From NCBI GenBank assembly GCA_028723455.1, contig JAQYEW010000020.1, positions 1 through 33,852 on the forward strand: DNA of 33,852 nucleotides, given 5' to 3'. The stretch's first letter is position 1. Every line of letters starts with the position of its first letter. Below the pieces are notes generated by a model, which made no database searches, was not told the DNA's origin, and saw only the letters and a program-made list of their open reading frames with translations. Below are positions 16,744 through 25,417 of the stretch, piece after piece. This DNA comes from Prevotellaceae bacterium (GTDB taxonomy: Bacteria; Bacteroidota; Bacteroidia; Bacteroidales; Bacteroidaceae). The position numbers and the translations under genes were made by a program.

Positions 16744-17691
16744 TTAATTCAATGGCAATTCTAACAAGTCGCCCAACTCTTGATTAAAAGATATGGGATC
16801 ATATTTTGTGCAACCTCCACCGGGACAGAACGTTAATTCTGCAACATACAATTTTTCATCAGTATCAAAGAAATCAACACGAATGAATGGGAATTCATTC
16901 GACAACACTTCTGCGATTCTTTTCATATCGTCAAAGTGTGGAGGTTTAGGAACGTCATTATTTACGTGAAGACCATATTTTACATCTAAGCGACTCCAAT
17001 TCATGTCGTAAAATGTAATAGGATAATTCTGTTTATCGAAGTGATCTGTTGCCACATACATACAATGAGGCTTACCCTTAAAGCAAAACAGTTTATAGTC
17101 GTAAAGCTGATCTGCAAAGTTTGCCATATATTGCTCCGCTAGAATTCTCGGGGTTCCACAATACATTCTATATTCCCAAGAGTTATTAAGAGTGTTGTTC
17201 TTGTGTAACCATGACCTTAACATGCTCTTAATAGAAGAGAACTCTATTTCAGACTTATGGTGGATTATTTTAATATTTCGACCATCGCTCTGTAAGTTTG
17301 CTTTTAAAACAAAATCTTCAGGCAACTTATCCCAATCCTTCTCCAAATCATCAACCGACGTCCAAGCACCATAAGCAGGTAGTGTATATCCCTCGCCTAA
17401 TTTTTCAGCAACATATTGTTTGAAAAGATATTTATCTGTGATTCTCTCAAAATCCGGATGAGAATAATAGCATTTATACCACTGAAGTTTTTCGGTAAAC
17501 AGATTTGGGTTATTTAAATCGAACGTATAACCCATATGTCTTTTATATGTTTCCATTACACCTTTGACAAACTTATCCTCAGGCCAATCACATACTGGCT
17601 TGAGTGTACCTCTTCTAATACCAAGAAGGAGTCGAAGTAAAGCAGGGTGATTATTCTCTATGTTATGCTTAATATTAGATGCAAGTCCCAT
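16744..17691 (-). CDS. TupA-like ATP-grasp polysaccharide-modifying enzyme
   Basis: 315 aa. Family features: the N-terminal NPNLFTEKLQWYKCYY with ITDKYLFKQYVAEKLG, then the ATP-grasp core LPEDFVLKANLQSDGRNI, a DYKLFCFKGKPH segment, and a C-terminal metal/ATP site in FPFIRVDFFDTDEKLYVAEL followed by TFCPGGG. This is the TupA-like family (PF14305) named after TupA of Bacillus teichuronopeptide synthesis, which attaches amino acids or peptides to a glycan. It stands 2 bp after the stop of an ATP-grasp gene and beside an alanine racemase remnant, so the group probably forms amide or ester links to amino acids on the polysaccharide (inference). Confidence 0.88.
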   Translation of the reverse strand: MGLASNIKHNIENNHPALLRLLLGIRRGTLKPVCDWPEDKFVKGVMETYKRHMGYTFDLNNPNLFTEKLQWYKCYYSHPDFERITDKYLFKQYVAEKLGEGYTLPAYGAWTSVDDLEKDWDKLPEDFVLKANLQSDGRNIKIIHHKSEIEFSSIKSMLRSWLHKNNTLNNSWEYRMYCGTPRILAEQYMANFADQLYDYKLFCFKGKPHCMYVATDHFDKQNYPITFYDMNWSRLDVKYGLHVNNDVPKPPHFDDMKRIAEVLSNEFPFIRVDFFDTDEKLYVAELTFCPGGGCTKYDPISFNQELGDLLELPLN

Positions 17692-17693
17692 AA

Positions 17694-18881
17694 TTACAAT
17701 TCTATCTTTATCTGATTCAACACTTCATTCATTATCTTTTCACACTCATCCATGTCCTTACCTTTGACGATAACCTCACCAATAGCGTCGTTACTGTTAG
17801 TGAATACTCTCACTTCGGAACCTTCATGGATGAACATGTGTATCTGTACGCCTTCAGTCTCTGGAACTGTAACTGACTTCACAATTCCGGCCTTATCCGA
17901 ACGCATCATTCTTGCCAAAGTGGCACACGGAGCCTGACGCTTCTCGAAGTATGGCAATGGACTCTCACCAAGGCAAGTGGCAAGTATCATCTCATAATAG
18001 TTGATGCCAAAGTAGTTACTTGTCAATTCAGGCAAACAGTTCGCGCCTACACGACCTGTCAGTTCTATGATATAAGCCTTACCATCCTTCTCTATCAAGT
18101 CAATGTTTACTGCACAGTTATTAAAACCAAGTGCCTTGATTGATTCCTTTACCTGCTTACATGTATCTTCATACAATGCGTCAGAAATCGCGTATGGCAT
18201 ATAGTGACCGATAGGTACAGCCGTCTTGCACATCAAGGTCTCATCACCATGAGGCAGAACAAAGAGCACTTCGCCATTATAAACGAACGACTGAGCGCCA
18301 AACTCTGTACCAACGATAAACTCTTCGATGATGCAATAGTTCTTGCGTGTGAGGGACATGGTGTCGTTGAATGCAGCAACAAGGTTAATCTCATCCTTCA
18401 CGATGTTGATACCACGGCTCCCCTGAAGGTCAATAGCCTTGATGATAACAGGATATCCAATCTTCTCGACAGCTTCCTTGAGTTCCTTCTCGTCATGAAT
18501 ACGGAAGAACTGAGCTGTCTGAACACCTGCAGCAACCAAACGCTCTTTCATGAGGAACTTGTTTGATGACTCATCTGCAGACTTCTCTGTAAGACCAGTC
18601 AATCCCATCACGTCATTGCAACGGCCGATGGCTTTCAATCCGGTATCCGAGCAGCAGATGATAGCACCATCTACTTTTTCCTCCTGAGCCACTTTCAATA
18701 CGGCATCAGGATCAGAAATGTCAGCATAACAGAACTTGTCTGCGTATGGATTACAAGGGAAATCCCCACCCATACCCGTCATGGCTACGTACACGCCATG
18801 CTGTTTTGCGGTTTTGATAAAGCCCAAATTACCTCTACTTGCTCCTTGCAGCAAGAGACGTTTACCAGTCAAATTGTCCAT
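17694..18881 (-). CDS. ATP-grasp ligase (carbamoyl-phosphate synthase-like), copy 1
   Basis: 395 aa. The N-terminal pre-ATP-grasp domain runs to about residue 105 (KRLLLQGASRGNLGFIKTAK and VDGAIICCSDTG). The ATP-grasp domain follows with IGYPVIIKAIDLQGSRGINI, IIEEFIVGTEFGAQSFV and the C-terminal metal site IELTGRVGANCLPEL. Such enzymes activate a carboxylate as acyl phosphate and join it to an amine or other nucleophile. The substrate cannot be read from the sequence. It is arranged head to tail with a similar 397-aa gene, only 8 bp apart. The two share the layout of pre-ATP-grasp start, NKxxMxE region and C-terminal GRVG/ARLG motif, so they are probably old paralogues acting in one pathway. 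Confidence 0.88.
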   Translation of the reverse strand: MDNLTGKRLLLQGASRGNLGFIKTAKQHGVYVAMTGMGGDFPCNPYADKFCYADISDPDAVLKVAQEEKVDGAIICCSDTGLKAIGRCNDVMGLTGLTEKSADESSNKFLMKERLVAAGVQTAQFFRIHDEKELKEAVEKIGYPVIIKAIDLQGSRGINIVKDEINLVAAFNDTMSLTRKNYCIIEEFIVGTEFGAQSFVYNGEVLFVLPHGDETLMCKTAVPIGHYMPYAISDALYEDTCKQVKESIKALGFNNCAVNIDLIEKDGKAYIIELTGRVGANCLPELTSNYFGINYYEMILATCLGESPLPYFEKRQAPCATLARMMRSDKAGIVKSVTVPETEGVQIHMFIHEGSEVRVFTNSNDAIGEVIVKGKDMDECEKIMNEVLNQIKIEL

Positions 18882-18889
18882 ATAATATT

Positions 18890-20083
18890 TTATTCAGTCT
18901 CAAGTTTTACTTCACCTATCAGTCTTTCTGCCAACTCTACCGCCCTTTGTGCGGTCTCCTCAGTTACTATCACATGACCCGACCGACAAAGGCTGTTCGT
19001 CACCTCGGGAATCATATCGCCAATCTGGTGATAAATCTCCCATCCATACACTCGGGAATCATCAAGAATCCCCGTGTTTGAAACACTCACCAGCCTTCCG
19101 GGCTTCGGACAGAAATAACGGATACACACACCATGCTTCTCTTCCGTAGGCTCCAAACAAGGCTCTATCCCCAAAGCGCAGTTAATGGCCGCCGCCACCA
19201 TATCCACGCCCGTACTCAAGTGTGTCAATTCCGTAGAGATGAAGTCGCCGCCTAAACGGGCGCCAACCTCCATGAGGTAAGCCTTACCGTCCTGCACCTT
19301 AACCTCCGCATGACACGCACAGTCCATCACACCTAATGCCATCACGCCAGCAACGGCAGCAGCTTTAATCGCATCTACGGTCTCAGCAGGATAGACGGAG
19401 GGCTGATTGTGTCCGAGTTCAACAAAATAAGGAGCCTCCGTTGTCTTCTTATCCGTTACTGTCAGTACGTTTACCCGCCCGTTCCACGCAATAATCTCCA
19501 CGGAGAACTCAGGCCCCTCCACAAACTGCTCTAACATCACGCTCTTATCGCGCGACTCCGCCTTAGAACGGTTGAACAAATCCACAAACTCTGTCTCCGG
19601 GATACCCTTCTTAATCTTTGCGATCCCGCGAGAACCGCTGTTGCGCGAGGGTTTCAAGATACCGTCATCAGGCAGTTCCTTACAGAAGCAATTCCAGGCC
19701 TCAGCGGCATCTTCAAAACAGAACGACTTCGGTGAAGGTGCATTCCCTTTGTCAAAAGCCTCACGCATTTGCTGTTTATTTGTCGCACGAATCGCCTGCT
19801 CCCGTGTGATACCCGAAAGTCCCAATTCTTCATTCAGCCTTCCCATCACGTTCATGCTCACCTCCGAACATGGGTGTATCACACCATCTATCTTTTCCTC
19901 GCGTGCCACACGAAGCATATCTTCCTCGCTGGTAATATTCACCACCACGGCTTTGTCTGCGTACTGCAAGCCCACGGCATTGGCATCGCCATCAGCCGCA
20001 ATCACATACACCCCCATTTCCTTGGCCTTCTTGATGACAGGCACCTGCAAGATGCCGGCAGCCAGAACCAATAGTCTTTTCAT
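18890..20083 (-). CDS. ATP-grasp ligase, copy 2
   Basis: 397 aa with the same architecture as its downstream neighbour: the N-terminal Rossmann-like MKRLLVLAAGILQVPVIKKA with VIAADGDANAVG, then DDGILKPSRNSGSRGIAKI, MLEQFVEGPEFSVEIIAWNG and the C-terminal AYLMEVGARLGGDFISTEL. The ADGDANAVG element resembles PurK and biotin carboxylase-type starts. It overlaps the upstream phosphoglycosyl transferase stop by 4 nt (20080-20083), so it is coupled to glycan initiation. Its GC content is higher than that of the flippase and polymerase genes upstream. Confidence 0.88.
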   Translation of the reverse strand: MKRLLVLAAGILQVPVIKKAKEMGVYVIAADGDANAVGLQYADKAVVVNITSEEDMLRVAREEKIDGVIHPCSEVSMNVMGRLNEELGLSGITREQAIRATNKQQMREAFDKGNAPSPKSFCFEDAAEAWNCFCKELPDDGILKPSRNSGSRGIAKIKKGIPETEFVDLFNRSKAESRDKSVMLEQFVEGPEFSVEIIAWNGRVNVLTVTDKKTTEAPYFVELGHNQPSVYPAETVDAIKAAAVAGVMALGVMDCACHAEVKVQDGKAYLMEVGARLGGDFISTELTHLSTGVDMVAAAINCALGIEPCLEPTEEKHGVCIRYFCPKPGRLVSVSNTGILDDSRVYGWEIYHQIGDMIPEVTNSLCRSGHVIVTEETAQRAVELAERLIGEVKLETE

Positions 20084-20694
20084 TGTTTCTTGTAACTTTC
20101 CGCTGTGTTTATATTCTCTCTGAAGAGAACAGACTTTAATGTTTTAAGGACTATCCTAACATCCATCAAGAACGAAACATTGTCTGCATAATATCCGTCC
20201 CACTTGAATTTCTCTTCCTGTGTGATGGAATTGCGGAAATAGGCCTGTGCATAACCCGTAATACCAGGTTTCACCTTAAAGCTTTTCTCCATATATTCCG
20301 GTAAACCGTCAGGATACTTCTCGGGCCGATACAATTTAGGACGAGGGCCAATGAAGCTGATGTCCCCCTTTAAGACATTCAGGAACTGAGGAAATTCATC
20401 CAAGGAAGTCTTTCTCATAAAACGTCCGATAGGGGTTACACGAGGGTCATTGTCGCTATTGAATGTACTGCCATCCGCATTCTTCAAGTCCGGCGAGTTT
20501 ACATACATAGAACGAAGCTTGAACATCTTGAACGGCTTATAACCTTTACCTGCTCTATTAGCATTATAGAAGACAGGACCCCTGTCCGTAAAATAAATGA
20601 TAGGAGCAAAGATTATAATCACTAATAATACAAATGGAAGAGCGCAAAGCCCTATCACAAAATCTATCAAACGTTTGAAAATTTTTATATACAT
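20080..20694 (-). CDS. Monotopic phosphoglycosyl transferase, second copy
   Basis: 204 aa, PglC-sized. Re-entrant helix near residues 8-35 (FKRLIDFVIGLCALPFVLLV), then GPVFYNANRAGKGYKPFKMF, LRSM, the catalytic pair in SLDEFPQFLNVLKG (D99, E100), and GDISFIGPRPK. It is clearly divergent from the 11556-12149 enzyme, so it should use a different UDP-sugar. It is followed by the tandem ATP-grasp genes. A 131-bp AT-rich gap separates it from wzx upstream, where I found no convincing promoter. Confidence 0.92.
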   Translation of the reverse strand: MYIKIFKRLIDFVIGLCALPFVLLVIIIFAPIIYFTDRGPVFYNANRAGKGYKPFKMFKLRSMYVNSPDLKNADGSTFNSDNDPRVTPIGRFMRKTSLDEFPQFLNVLKGDISFIGPRPKLYRPEKYPDGLPEYMEKSFKVKPGITGYAQAYFRNSITQEEKFKWDGYYADNVSFLMDVRIVLKTLKSVLFRENINTAESYKKQ

Positions 20695-20825
20695 ATTTTA
20701 AAATTGTTGACAATAACAAATTCTCTGCCTTCATATTATTGTATATAACCATTAGTGTAGCTCACAAAATGATTTCTTATAGAAGGCAAATAGGCGAAAT
20801 GAAAATGTATATTATTTATGAATTT

Positions 20826-22040
20826 CTATTTGTCGGATATAAGTGCTGGTTTTAGTTTCGATATATACATCATTAAAATAAATCTCATTAACGATGCGCA
20901 GACTGTTCCCATGCAAAAACCGTATAGTCCCCAATTGATCAGCGATACTATACTTAGCAAGAAATATAGCACAAAGTACACAGCATTAATAACAACCTGC
21001 CATTTTGCAGAATAAAAGCGTATCAGATATGTATTATATAATTGTGAAATGAAATTTATAATACTTGTTATCGTAATAAGTGGGACGTAACCTAAAGATT
21101 TTTCAGCCCACTTAGGATATAACGCATGTAGTAAAGGATGGCTTATAATAATGCAGATTATATAAATTATTACACATAAAATTATAATTGCCATTATCAT
21201 TTTAAAATTAATTTTAATAACAAAAAAATTAGTCTTTACAAGATAACTTAAAATAAAGCTTGAAAGCGGTGCAGAAATCAGCATAAGCATTTTCCCAATT
21301 AACTCAGCCGATGTTATTATGGAGACACTTTCACCATCCGTTATAGGGTATATAAATATACGGTCTCCATAAGACACTGCGCTAACAATAATAGACGCAC
21401 TCAATAACGTAAAATATTTTTTCGTTGTACGCTTTAGAAGAGGAGTAATTGATAACGTCTCTTTCCAAAATTTAGTGTGAATAAAATCATATAACTCAGC
21501 AAAGGCATACGCTATAATAAATACATATTGCCATCTTTGGCTGATATTACAGAAATAGGCTATTCCTAAAAGATAGCCAAAACTCAGAATAATATTACTT
21601 GTAAGTATTCTCTTAAAATCCAGCTTAATTCTATATTCAACAGAAATATAATCATGTATTAAAAATAATAATGTCATAATTGTGAGTAGAAGATAATCTA
21701 AAGCATCTACTATTGCATGGCCATATAAGTACATGGCTGAAAGGGTAACGGAAACACATATTACAGACATTACGATTAAAATCCTCAAGAAATCTCCATG
21801 TAATCCCAATGCTTTATATTTCTCATTCTCTAATAAACGGGTTTGATGTAATATCCCGGAAGTACAATATACAAAAAAATAGTTTATTGCTAATATTGTA
21901 AGAAAAAAACCGTTCAACTCAGAACCTAATTTGCTCGCAAGAACCGGCTGTATGAGAAACTGCAATAGAAATACCGGTATAGCATAAGCAAGTGTGTTAT
22001 TGAGAAAATTGACAGCTATATGTGTTCTAAAATTAGCCAT
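20826..22040 (-). CDS. wzx: Wzx-type oligosaccharide flippase
   Basis: 404 aa, hydrophobic almost throughout with ten or more membrane segments. It starts with NFLNNTLAYAIPVFLLQFLI, the usual MATE/PST-like beginning of lipid-linked oligosaccharide flippases, and has charged loops such as FLRILIV and YRIKLDFKRI. It should move the undecaprenyl-linked repeat unit to the periplasmic side. It is strongly AT-rich compared with the ATP-grasp genes, which is normal for wzx and suggests separate acquisition. The start overlaps the wzy end by 8 nt. Calling it from topology plus context rather than strict motifs is standard for this family. Confidence 0.82.
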   Translation of the reverse strand: MANFRTHIAVNFLNNTLAYAIPVFLLQFLIQPVLASKLGSELNGFFLTILAINYFFVYCTSGILHQTRLLENEKYKALGLHGDFLRILIVMSVICVSVTLSAMYLYGHAIVDALDYLLLTIMTLLFLIHDYISVEYRIKLDFKRILTSNIILSFGYLLGIAYFCNISQRWQYVFIIAYAFAELYDFIHTKFWKETLSITPLLKRTTKKYFTLLSASIIVSAVSYGDRIFIYPITDGESVSIITSAELIGKMLMLISAPLSSFILSYLVKTNFFVIKINFKMIMAIIILCVIIYIICIIISHPLLHALYPKWAEKSLGYVPLITITSIINFISQLYNTYLIRFYSAKWQVVINAVYFVLYFLLSIVSLINWGLYGFCMGTVCASLMRFILMMYISKLKPALISDK

Positions 22041-23349
22041 TACGTCTCATCATTTTTATTATTACAAATATAATTGTTGCACTACACATATTTGTATATG
22101 CCAAGACATAGTTTGTACAAGAAGAATTCGCTATTGCAAGTACAAAGAAATAAAATAACACTATCGAGATACTATCAGCTTCTGCTATTGCGCTACATAC
22201 AACTTTTGCATAACATTTACCTATAAAATACATGAACGGAATGATACCAAAGAATGTCAAGTCACTCGCAAACCACGAATAGACAGAATGCCATGAGGCT
22301 AACGGGTCTACTCCGAAATATTGCAATTGTGCAGGATATGTCCTTTCAAATAAATTCATGCCAGTAATTCCTTCAAATACACCCATCAAAAAGCGTGAGT
22401 TCCCAATACCGCAGGTCCAATCGAAATCACAGTACTTGAAACATTGTAGCATATTATAATATCCTTGGGTAAGATAAGAGTTTATGTGCTCTACAGAAGA
22501 ACGTAAACCAACAGGAATAAGGTTATACGGATACGAAGAAAAGTAAGATGGTGTATATGAACTATCGGTTCTATCATCAATTGCAGCAGTAAAATACAAT
22601 AAGAACAAAAAAATAAGTGCAAATGGTAAAAGAAAAAAAATTCTTTCCTTTAAAGAACGTTTTTTCTGTATATAAGATGGGGGAGTTTTCCACTTAACGA
22701 TTATGGCTATTGATATTATCAATCCAATTATATCAACAAGTCCTTTGTTTGTTCCTATTGCAAACCATCTCAAAAGTTCTATAGACAAAGTACTTACAAT
22801 GATGATTTTATGAAGTATTGATATGTCCTTGAAATAGAATAGGGATAATGCTAAAGACCAAAATACTACTGGTTGGAAAAATAAATTTATAAAACCAATA
22901 AAAGTACCAGCACGACTACTTACGTCTTTTTCGTAATAAACTTCAGCAGCATTATTCAATCCATATAGAGCTTTATAAAATAATTCTGAAAAACTACGGA
23001 CACCAGCATATTCAAAAGCATTCAATACCGTTACTATCAATGATATCCATATGGTAACTTTTAATAGCCTTATTGTAATTTTCCTATTATCAATCCTCTG
23101 AAATTTCCTGTTTACATATATAGCATTAAAATTATTTGGTATATTATTTCTATAGCCCTTGTAAAAACTGATAAAATATGATAATAACAAAAATATTCCA
23201 ACAAAATCTAATAAATCGTGTTCTTTACTCCAAGGTATTGGGCCAAACAAAAATAATAAAAGAACCATTAACATAAAAATGAAAGAATATAATCCTATTC
23301 TTTCCACATATCTAACAGGTGTATTATTATTTGTATAAGACATCTTCAA
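22033..23349 (-). CDS. wzy: Wzy-type polysaccharide polymerase
   Basis: 438 aa with about ten or more hydrophobic segments and one long soluble loop near residues 245-345 (YTPSYFSSYPYNLIPVGL through YFGVDPLASWHSVYSWFASD). That loop carries the arginine, histidine and tryptophan residues usual in the periplasmic loop of O-antigen polymerases (PF04932-like or oligosaccharide repeat-unit polymerases). It joins repeat units in the periplasm. Sequence identity across this family is very low, so the call rests on topology and on its place between wzx and a GT2 gene. ATG at 23349 or Met3 at 23343 are both possible. Confidence 0.8.
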   Translation of the reverse strand: MKMSYTNNNTPVRYVERIGLYSFIFMLMVLLLFLFGPIPWSKEHDLLDFVGIFLLLSYFISFYKGYRNNIPNNFNAIYVNRKFQRIDNRKITIRLLKVTIWISLIVTVLNAFEYAGVRSFSELFYKALYGLNNAAEVYYEKDVSSRAGTFIGFINLFFQPVVFWSLALSLFYFKDISILHKIIIVSTLSIELLRWFAIGTNKGLVDIIGLIISIAIIVKWKTPPSYIQKKRSLKERIFFLLPFALIFLFLLYFTAAIDDRTDSSYTPSYFSSYPYNLIPVGLRSSVEHINSYLTQGYYNMLQCFKYCDFDWTCGIGNSRFLMGVFEGITGMNLFERTYPAQLQYFGVDPLASWHSVYSWFASDLTFFGIIPFMYFIGKCYAKVVCSAIAEADSISIVLFYFFVLAIANSSCTNYVLAYTNMCSATIIFVIIKMMRRNG

Positions 23350-23356
23350 AAATGTT

Positions 23357-24157
23357 TTATCTGTATCTTACTCTGTATATGTACTTTACCAACACTTTTG
23401 GAATACTGTTTTTTAATATAGTGCGCATAACGCTTATTGACTCTTGAAGATAAATATGAAAAAGTGTACCTTTATTATGCATCCGCTTCATACGTACACG
23501 TTCTTTAAACCATTGTTTGATGTATTTTATATTGTCACTGGCACCCCCTTCACGCATATTATTAAAAACAACAGGACATAATACCCATTTTATGTCAGCA
23601 CTATCATGTGCACGATATTGCCATTCACCATCTGCCGCCCATCTGAACGACTCATCATACAGTCCTATTGATCTATAAACCTCAGAACCTGCAAACATAG
23701 CGGGATGTCCAAAACAACATTTTCTATCAATCATAGATTGCGTGAAATGATATCTATGTATAATTTCATTTGCTCTTGATACACGTACCATGTCTCCCAC
23801 GATAACTATTTTTTTATCGTCATGTTTTACCCATTCATTTGCAACATATTCTAATGTATGCTTATCATAGAAGTCATCACTATTGAGAATCCCTATAACG
23901 TCCCCCTGACATTTTCTTATAGCATCATTTATTGCATTATACATTCCTGTATCTTTCCTTTGGTAATAAGTCAGTTTACCTTCAAACTGCGGAATGTATG
24001 AATCAATAATGTCTATAGTATTATCAACGGATAATCCATCGGCTATTATATATTCATAATTAGTGTATGTTTGCGCTAATACACTTTCAATTGTATCTTT
24101 AATTGTCTTTGCACTATTCAAACACACTGTAATTATAGAAATTTTAGGTTGTTCCAT
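23357..24157 (-). CDS. Glycosyltransferase family 2
   Basis: 266 aa, GT-A fold. It starts with KISIITVCLNSAKTIKDTIE and SVLAQTYTNYEYIIADGLSV, then DVIGILNSDDFYD (the D-x-D metal motif within NSDD), and FGHPAMFAGSEVYRSIGLYD with FRWAADGEWQYR as the acceptor-side region. This is the WcaA/WcaE-like subgroup common in capsule and colanic-acid loci. It adds one sugar to the growing lipid-linked unit on the cytoplasmic face. The polymerase follows 7 bp downstream. The 780 bases upstream hold no intact gene, so its promoter may lie there, although no consensus was seen. Confidence 0.9.
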   Translation of the reverse strand: MEQPKISIITVCLNSAKTIKDTIESVLAQTYTNYEYIIADGLSVDNTIDIIDSYIPQFEGKLTYYQRKDTGMYNAINDAIRKCQGDVIGILNSDDFYDKHTLEYVANEWVKHDDKKIVIVGDMVRVSRANEIIHRYHFTQSMIDRKCCFGHPAMFAGSEVYRSIGLYDESFRWAADGEWQYRAHDSADIKWVLCPVVFNNMREGGASDNIKYIKQWFKERVRMKRMHNKGTLFHIYLQESISVMRTILKNSIPKVLVKYIYRVRYR

Positions 24158-24705
24158 TTATATAATGATTATTTAAAATTTAATGTTCGTTGATTTATTT
24201 CAACCAAGCAAGCTTGTGTGAAGGTTAAAGATGAAGCAAGGTTATCAAAATTGTCTATAAATCTATTTTAGAGGTTCTTCTTACCCGATTTGACAAAACT
24301 GAGATAAAAGCAGTTCCTTCAGGAGCTTCAGTTCGTTTTTAGTTAAGAAGCAAGTTCCTGTCTATGCGTCGATGTCCATGATTTTTTATCTTTTCATTTT
24401 TAGCATTAAAGCACAATTTATCTTCAGAAGATATTAATTCTGCACTGCTCTTCTACAAGGAACTATCAAGACTATATCGTGGAACAGTTGATACTCGATC
24501 ATATAGCGAAACGCTTCTCCACTATGTGGGTATCATTTCTATATCGAAAAGGACGGAGCGATGATGCAACACAAAAAATGCTTAAGCGAGGTCCCCATTG
24601 CTATCTGTACAGTTACTGTTCTATAGGACTACGCTATGAGGGTGGGCTTAATGAAAGCGGCACTCCTTGCGAAACCCACACTCAACAACAGACGGAACAC
24701 ATAAA
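24158..24705. other. AT-rich stretch without an intact gene
   Basis: No complete gene is visible. On the plus strand about 24390-24560 reads as a protein-like piece (LALKHNLSSEDINSALLFYK followed by ELSRLYRGTVDTRSYSETLL and a stop near 24560) with no good start; I do not recognise it. On the minus strand the ugd-derived frame continues past the homology limit into unrelated sequence. The stretch looks like the debris of earlier recombination. Confidence 0.4.
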
Positions 24706-24886
24706 TCAGGACGTCATCGAAGCGGTTGGCGATGATGGCCTTGAATTGCTTGAGGTCGTTCACGACCTTGCTGCCAAAGAAGGTGATGCCGTCTTCAAGG
24801 GTGGGTTCGTAGATAACGACGTTTGCGCCCTTGGCCTTGATACACTTCATGATTCCTTGAATGGCGCTCTGACTGAAATTGTCTGA
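24706..24886 (-). pseudogene. Duplicated 3' fragment of ugd (UDP-sugar dehydrogenase)
   Basis: This 181-bp stretch aligns with 26828-27020 of the intact ugd with roughly ten substitutions and one 12-nt in-frame deletion (four residues, VSKA, absent from [13 protein letters not shown]). It encodes the UDP-binding-domain segment with [18 protein letters not shown] and [15 protein letters not shown] but lacks the whole N-terminal and central part and the last ~20 residues. It lies in the same orientation as the intact gene, on the other side of the ATPase gene pair. Confidence 0.88.
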
Positions 24887-24937
24887 GTATCGTTTTAGTA
24901 ATTTAAACTTATATGTTGTGCAGACATCTAAGCGATA

Positions 24938-25417
24938 TTACTTTAATGATAATATCTTCCTTATAAATATTCCACTACATGCAACTCTTCTGGCCTCTTT
25001 TGAATTAGCTAATATATTAACCCTTCCAGATGGTATCCACACATATTTTAGTGAATATGAAGGTAAAACATTTATTGATGGGGCATCGTCTTTAAGCCAA
25101 CCTTTCAGCCAAGTCAATTTATCCAGCATCTTTGTTACCTCAGATGTCTCTGCCGGATGAACTTCACAATAACATACTTTTCCTGTGTAAGAAATAGCAT
25201 AATCCCATCTTTCACCGTTTGGATACTTGTTTTTTACACAAGAATCTATATTTATACTACCATCAAGTTTCTTTGTATCAGCAGCTTTTATTTTTGACTT
25301 ATCTACATTCTTTATAGCTTTTAATCCAACGCAATAGCCGGATTTTACATCACAAGTATTTTCAACCGCTGATTTAAACATATTATCTGTAGTACTATTC
25401 GCCATACGCTGAAACAT
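24938..25417 (-). CDS. Small putative nuclease-like partner of the AAA ATPase
   Basis: 159 aa (155 if it starts at Met5, position 25405). I do not recognise a named family. The C-terminal half contains GERWDYAISYTGKVCYCEVH (D72, E85, H87), which resembles the core of a PD-(D/E)XK nuclease with the final Lys replaced by His, followed by SEVTKMLDKLTWLKGWL. The order D, strand, E-x-H, helix supports that reading, but the resemblance is short. The gene overlaps the end of the ATPase gene by 23 nt (or 11 nt with the later start), so the two proteins are made together. It may be an effector controlled by the ATPase. Confidence 0.6.
   Translation of the reverse strand: MFQRMANSTTDNMFKSAVENTCDVKSGYCVGLKAIKNVDKSKIKAADTKKLDGSINIDSCVKNKYPNGERWDYAISYTGKVCYCEVHPAETSEVTKMLDKLTWLKGWLKDDAPSINVLPSYSLKYVWIPSGRVNILANSKEARRVACSGIFIRKILSLK

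Noticed and set aside
24479..24886. 135-aa open frame on the plus strand
   Set aside because: Its second half is antisense to the ugd fragment and the first half has no recognisable content. Kept only as part of the debris region.
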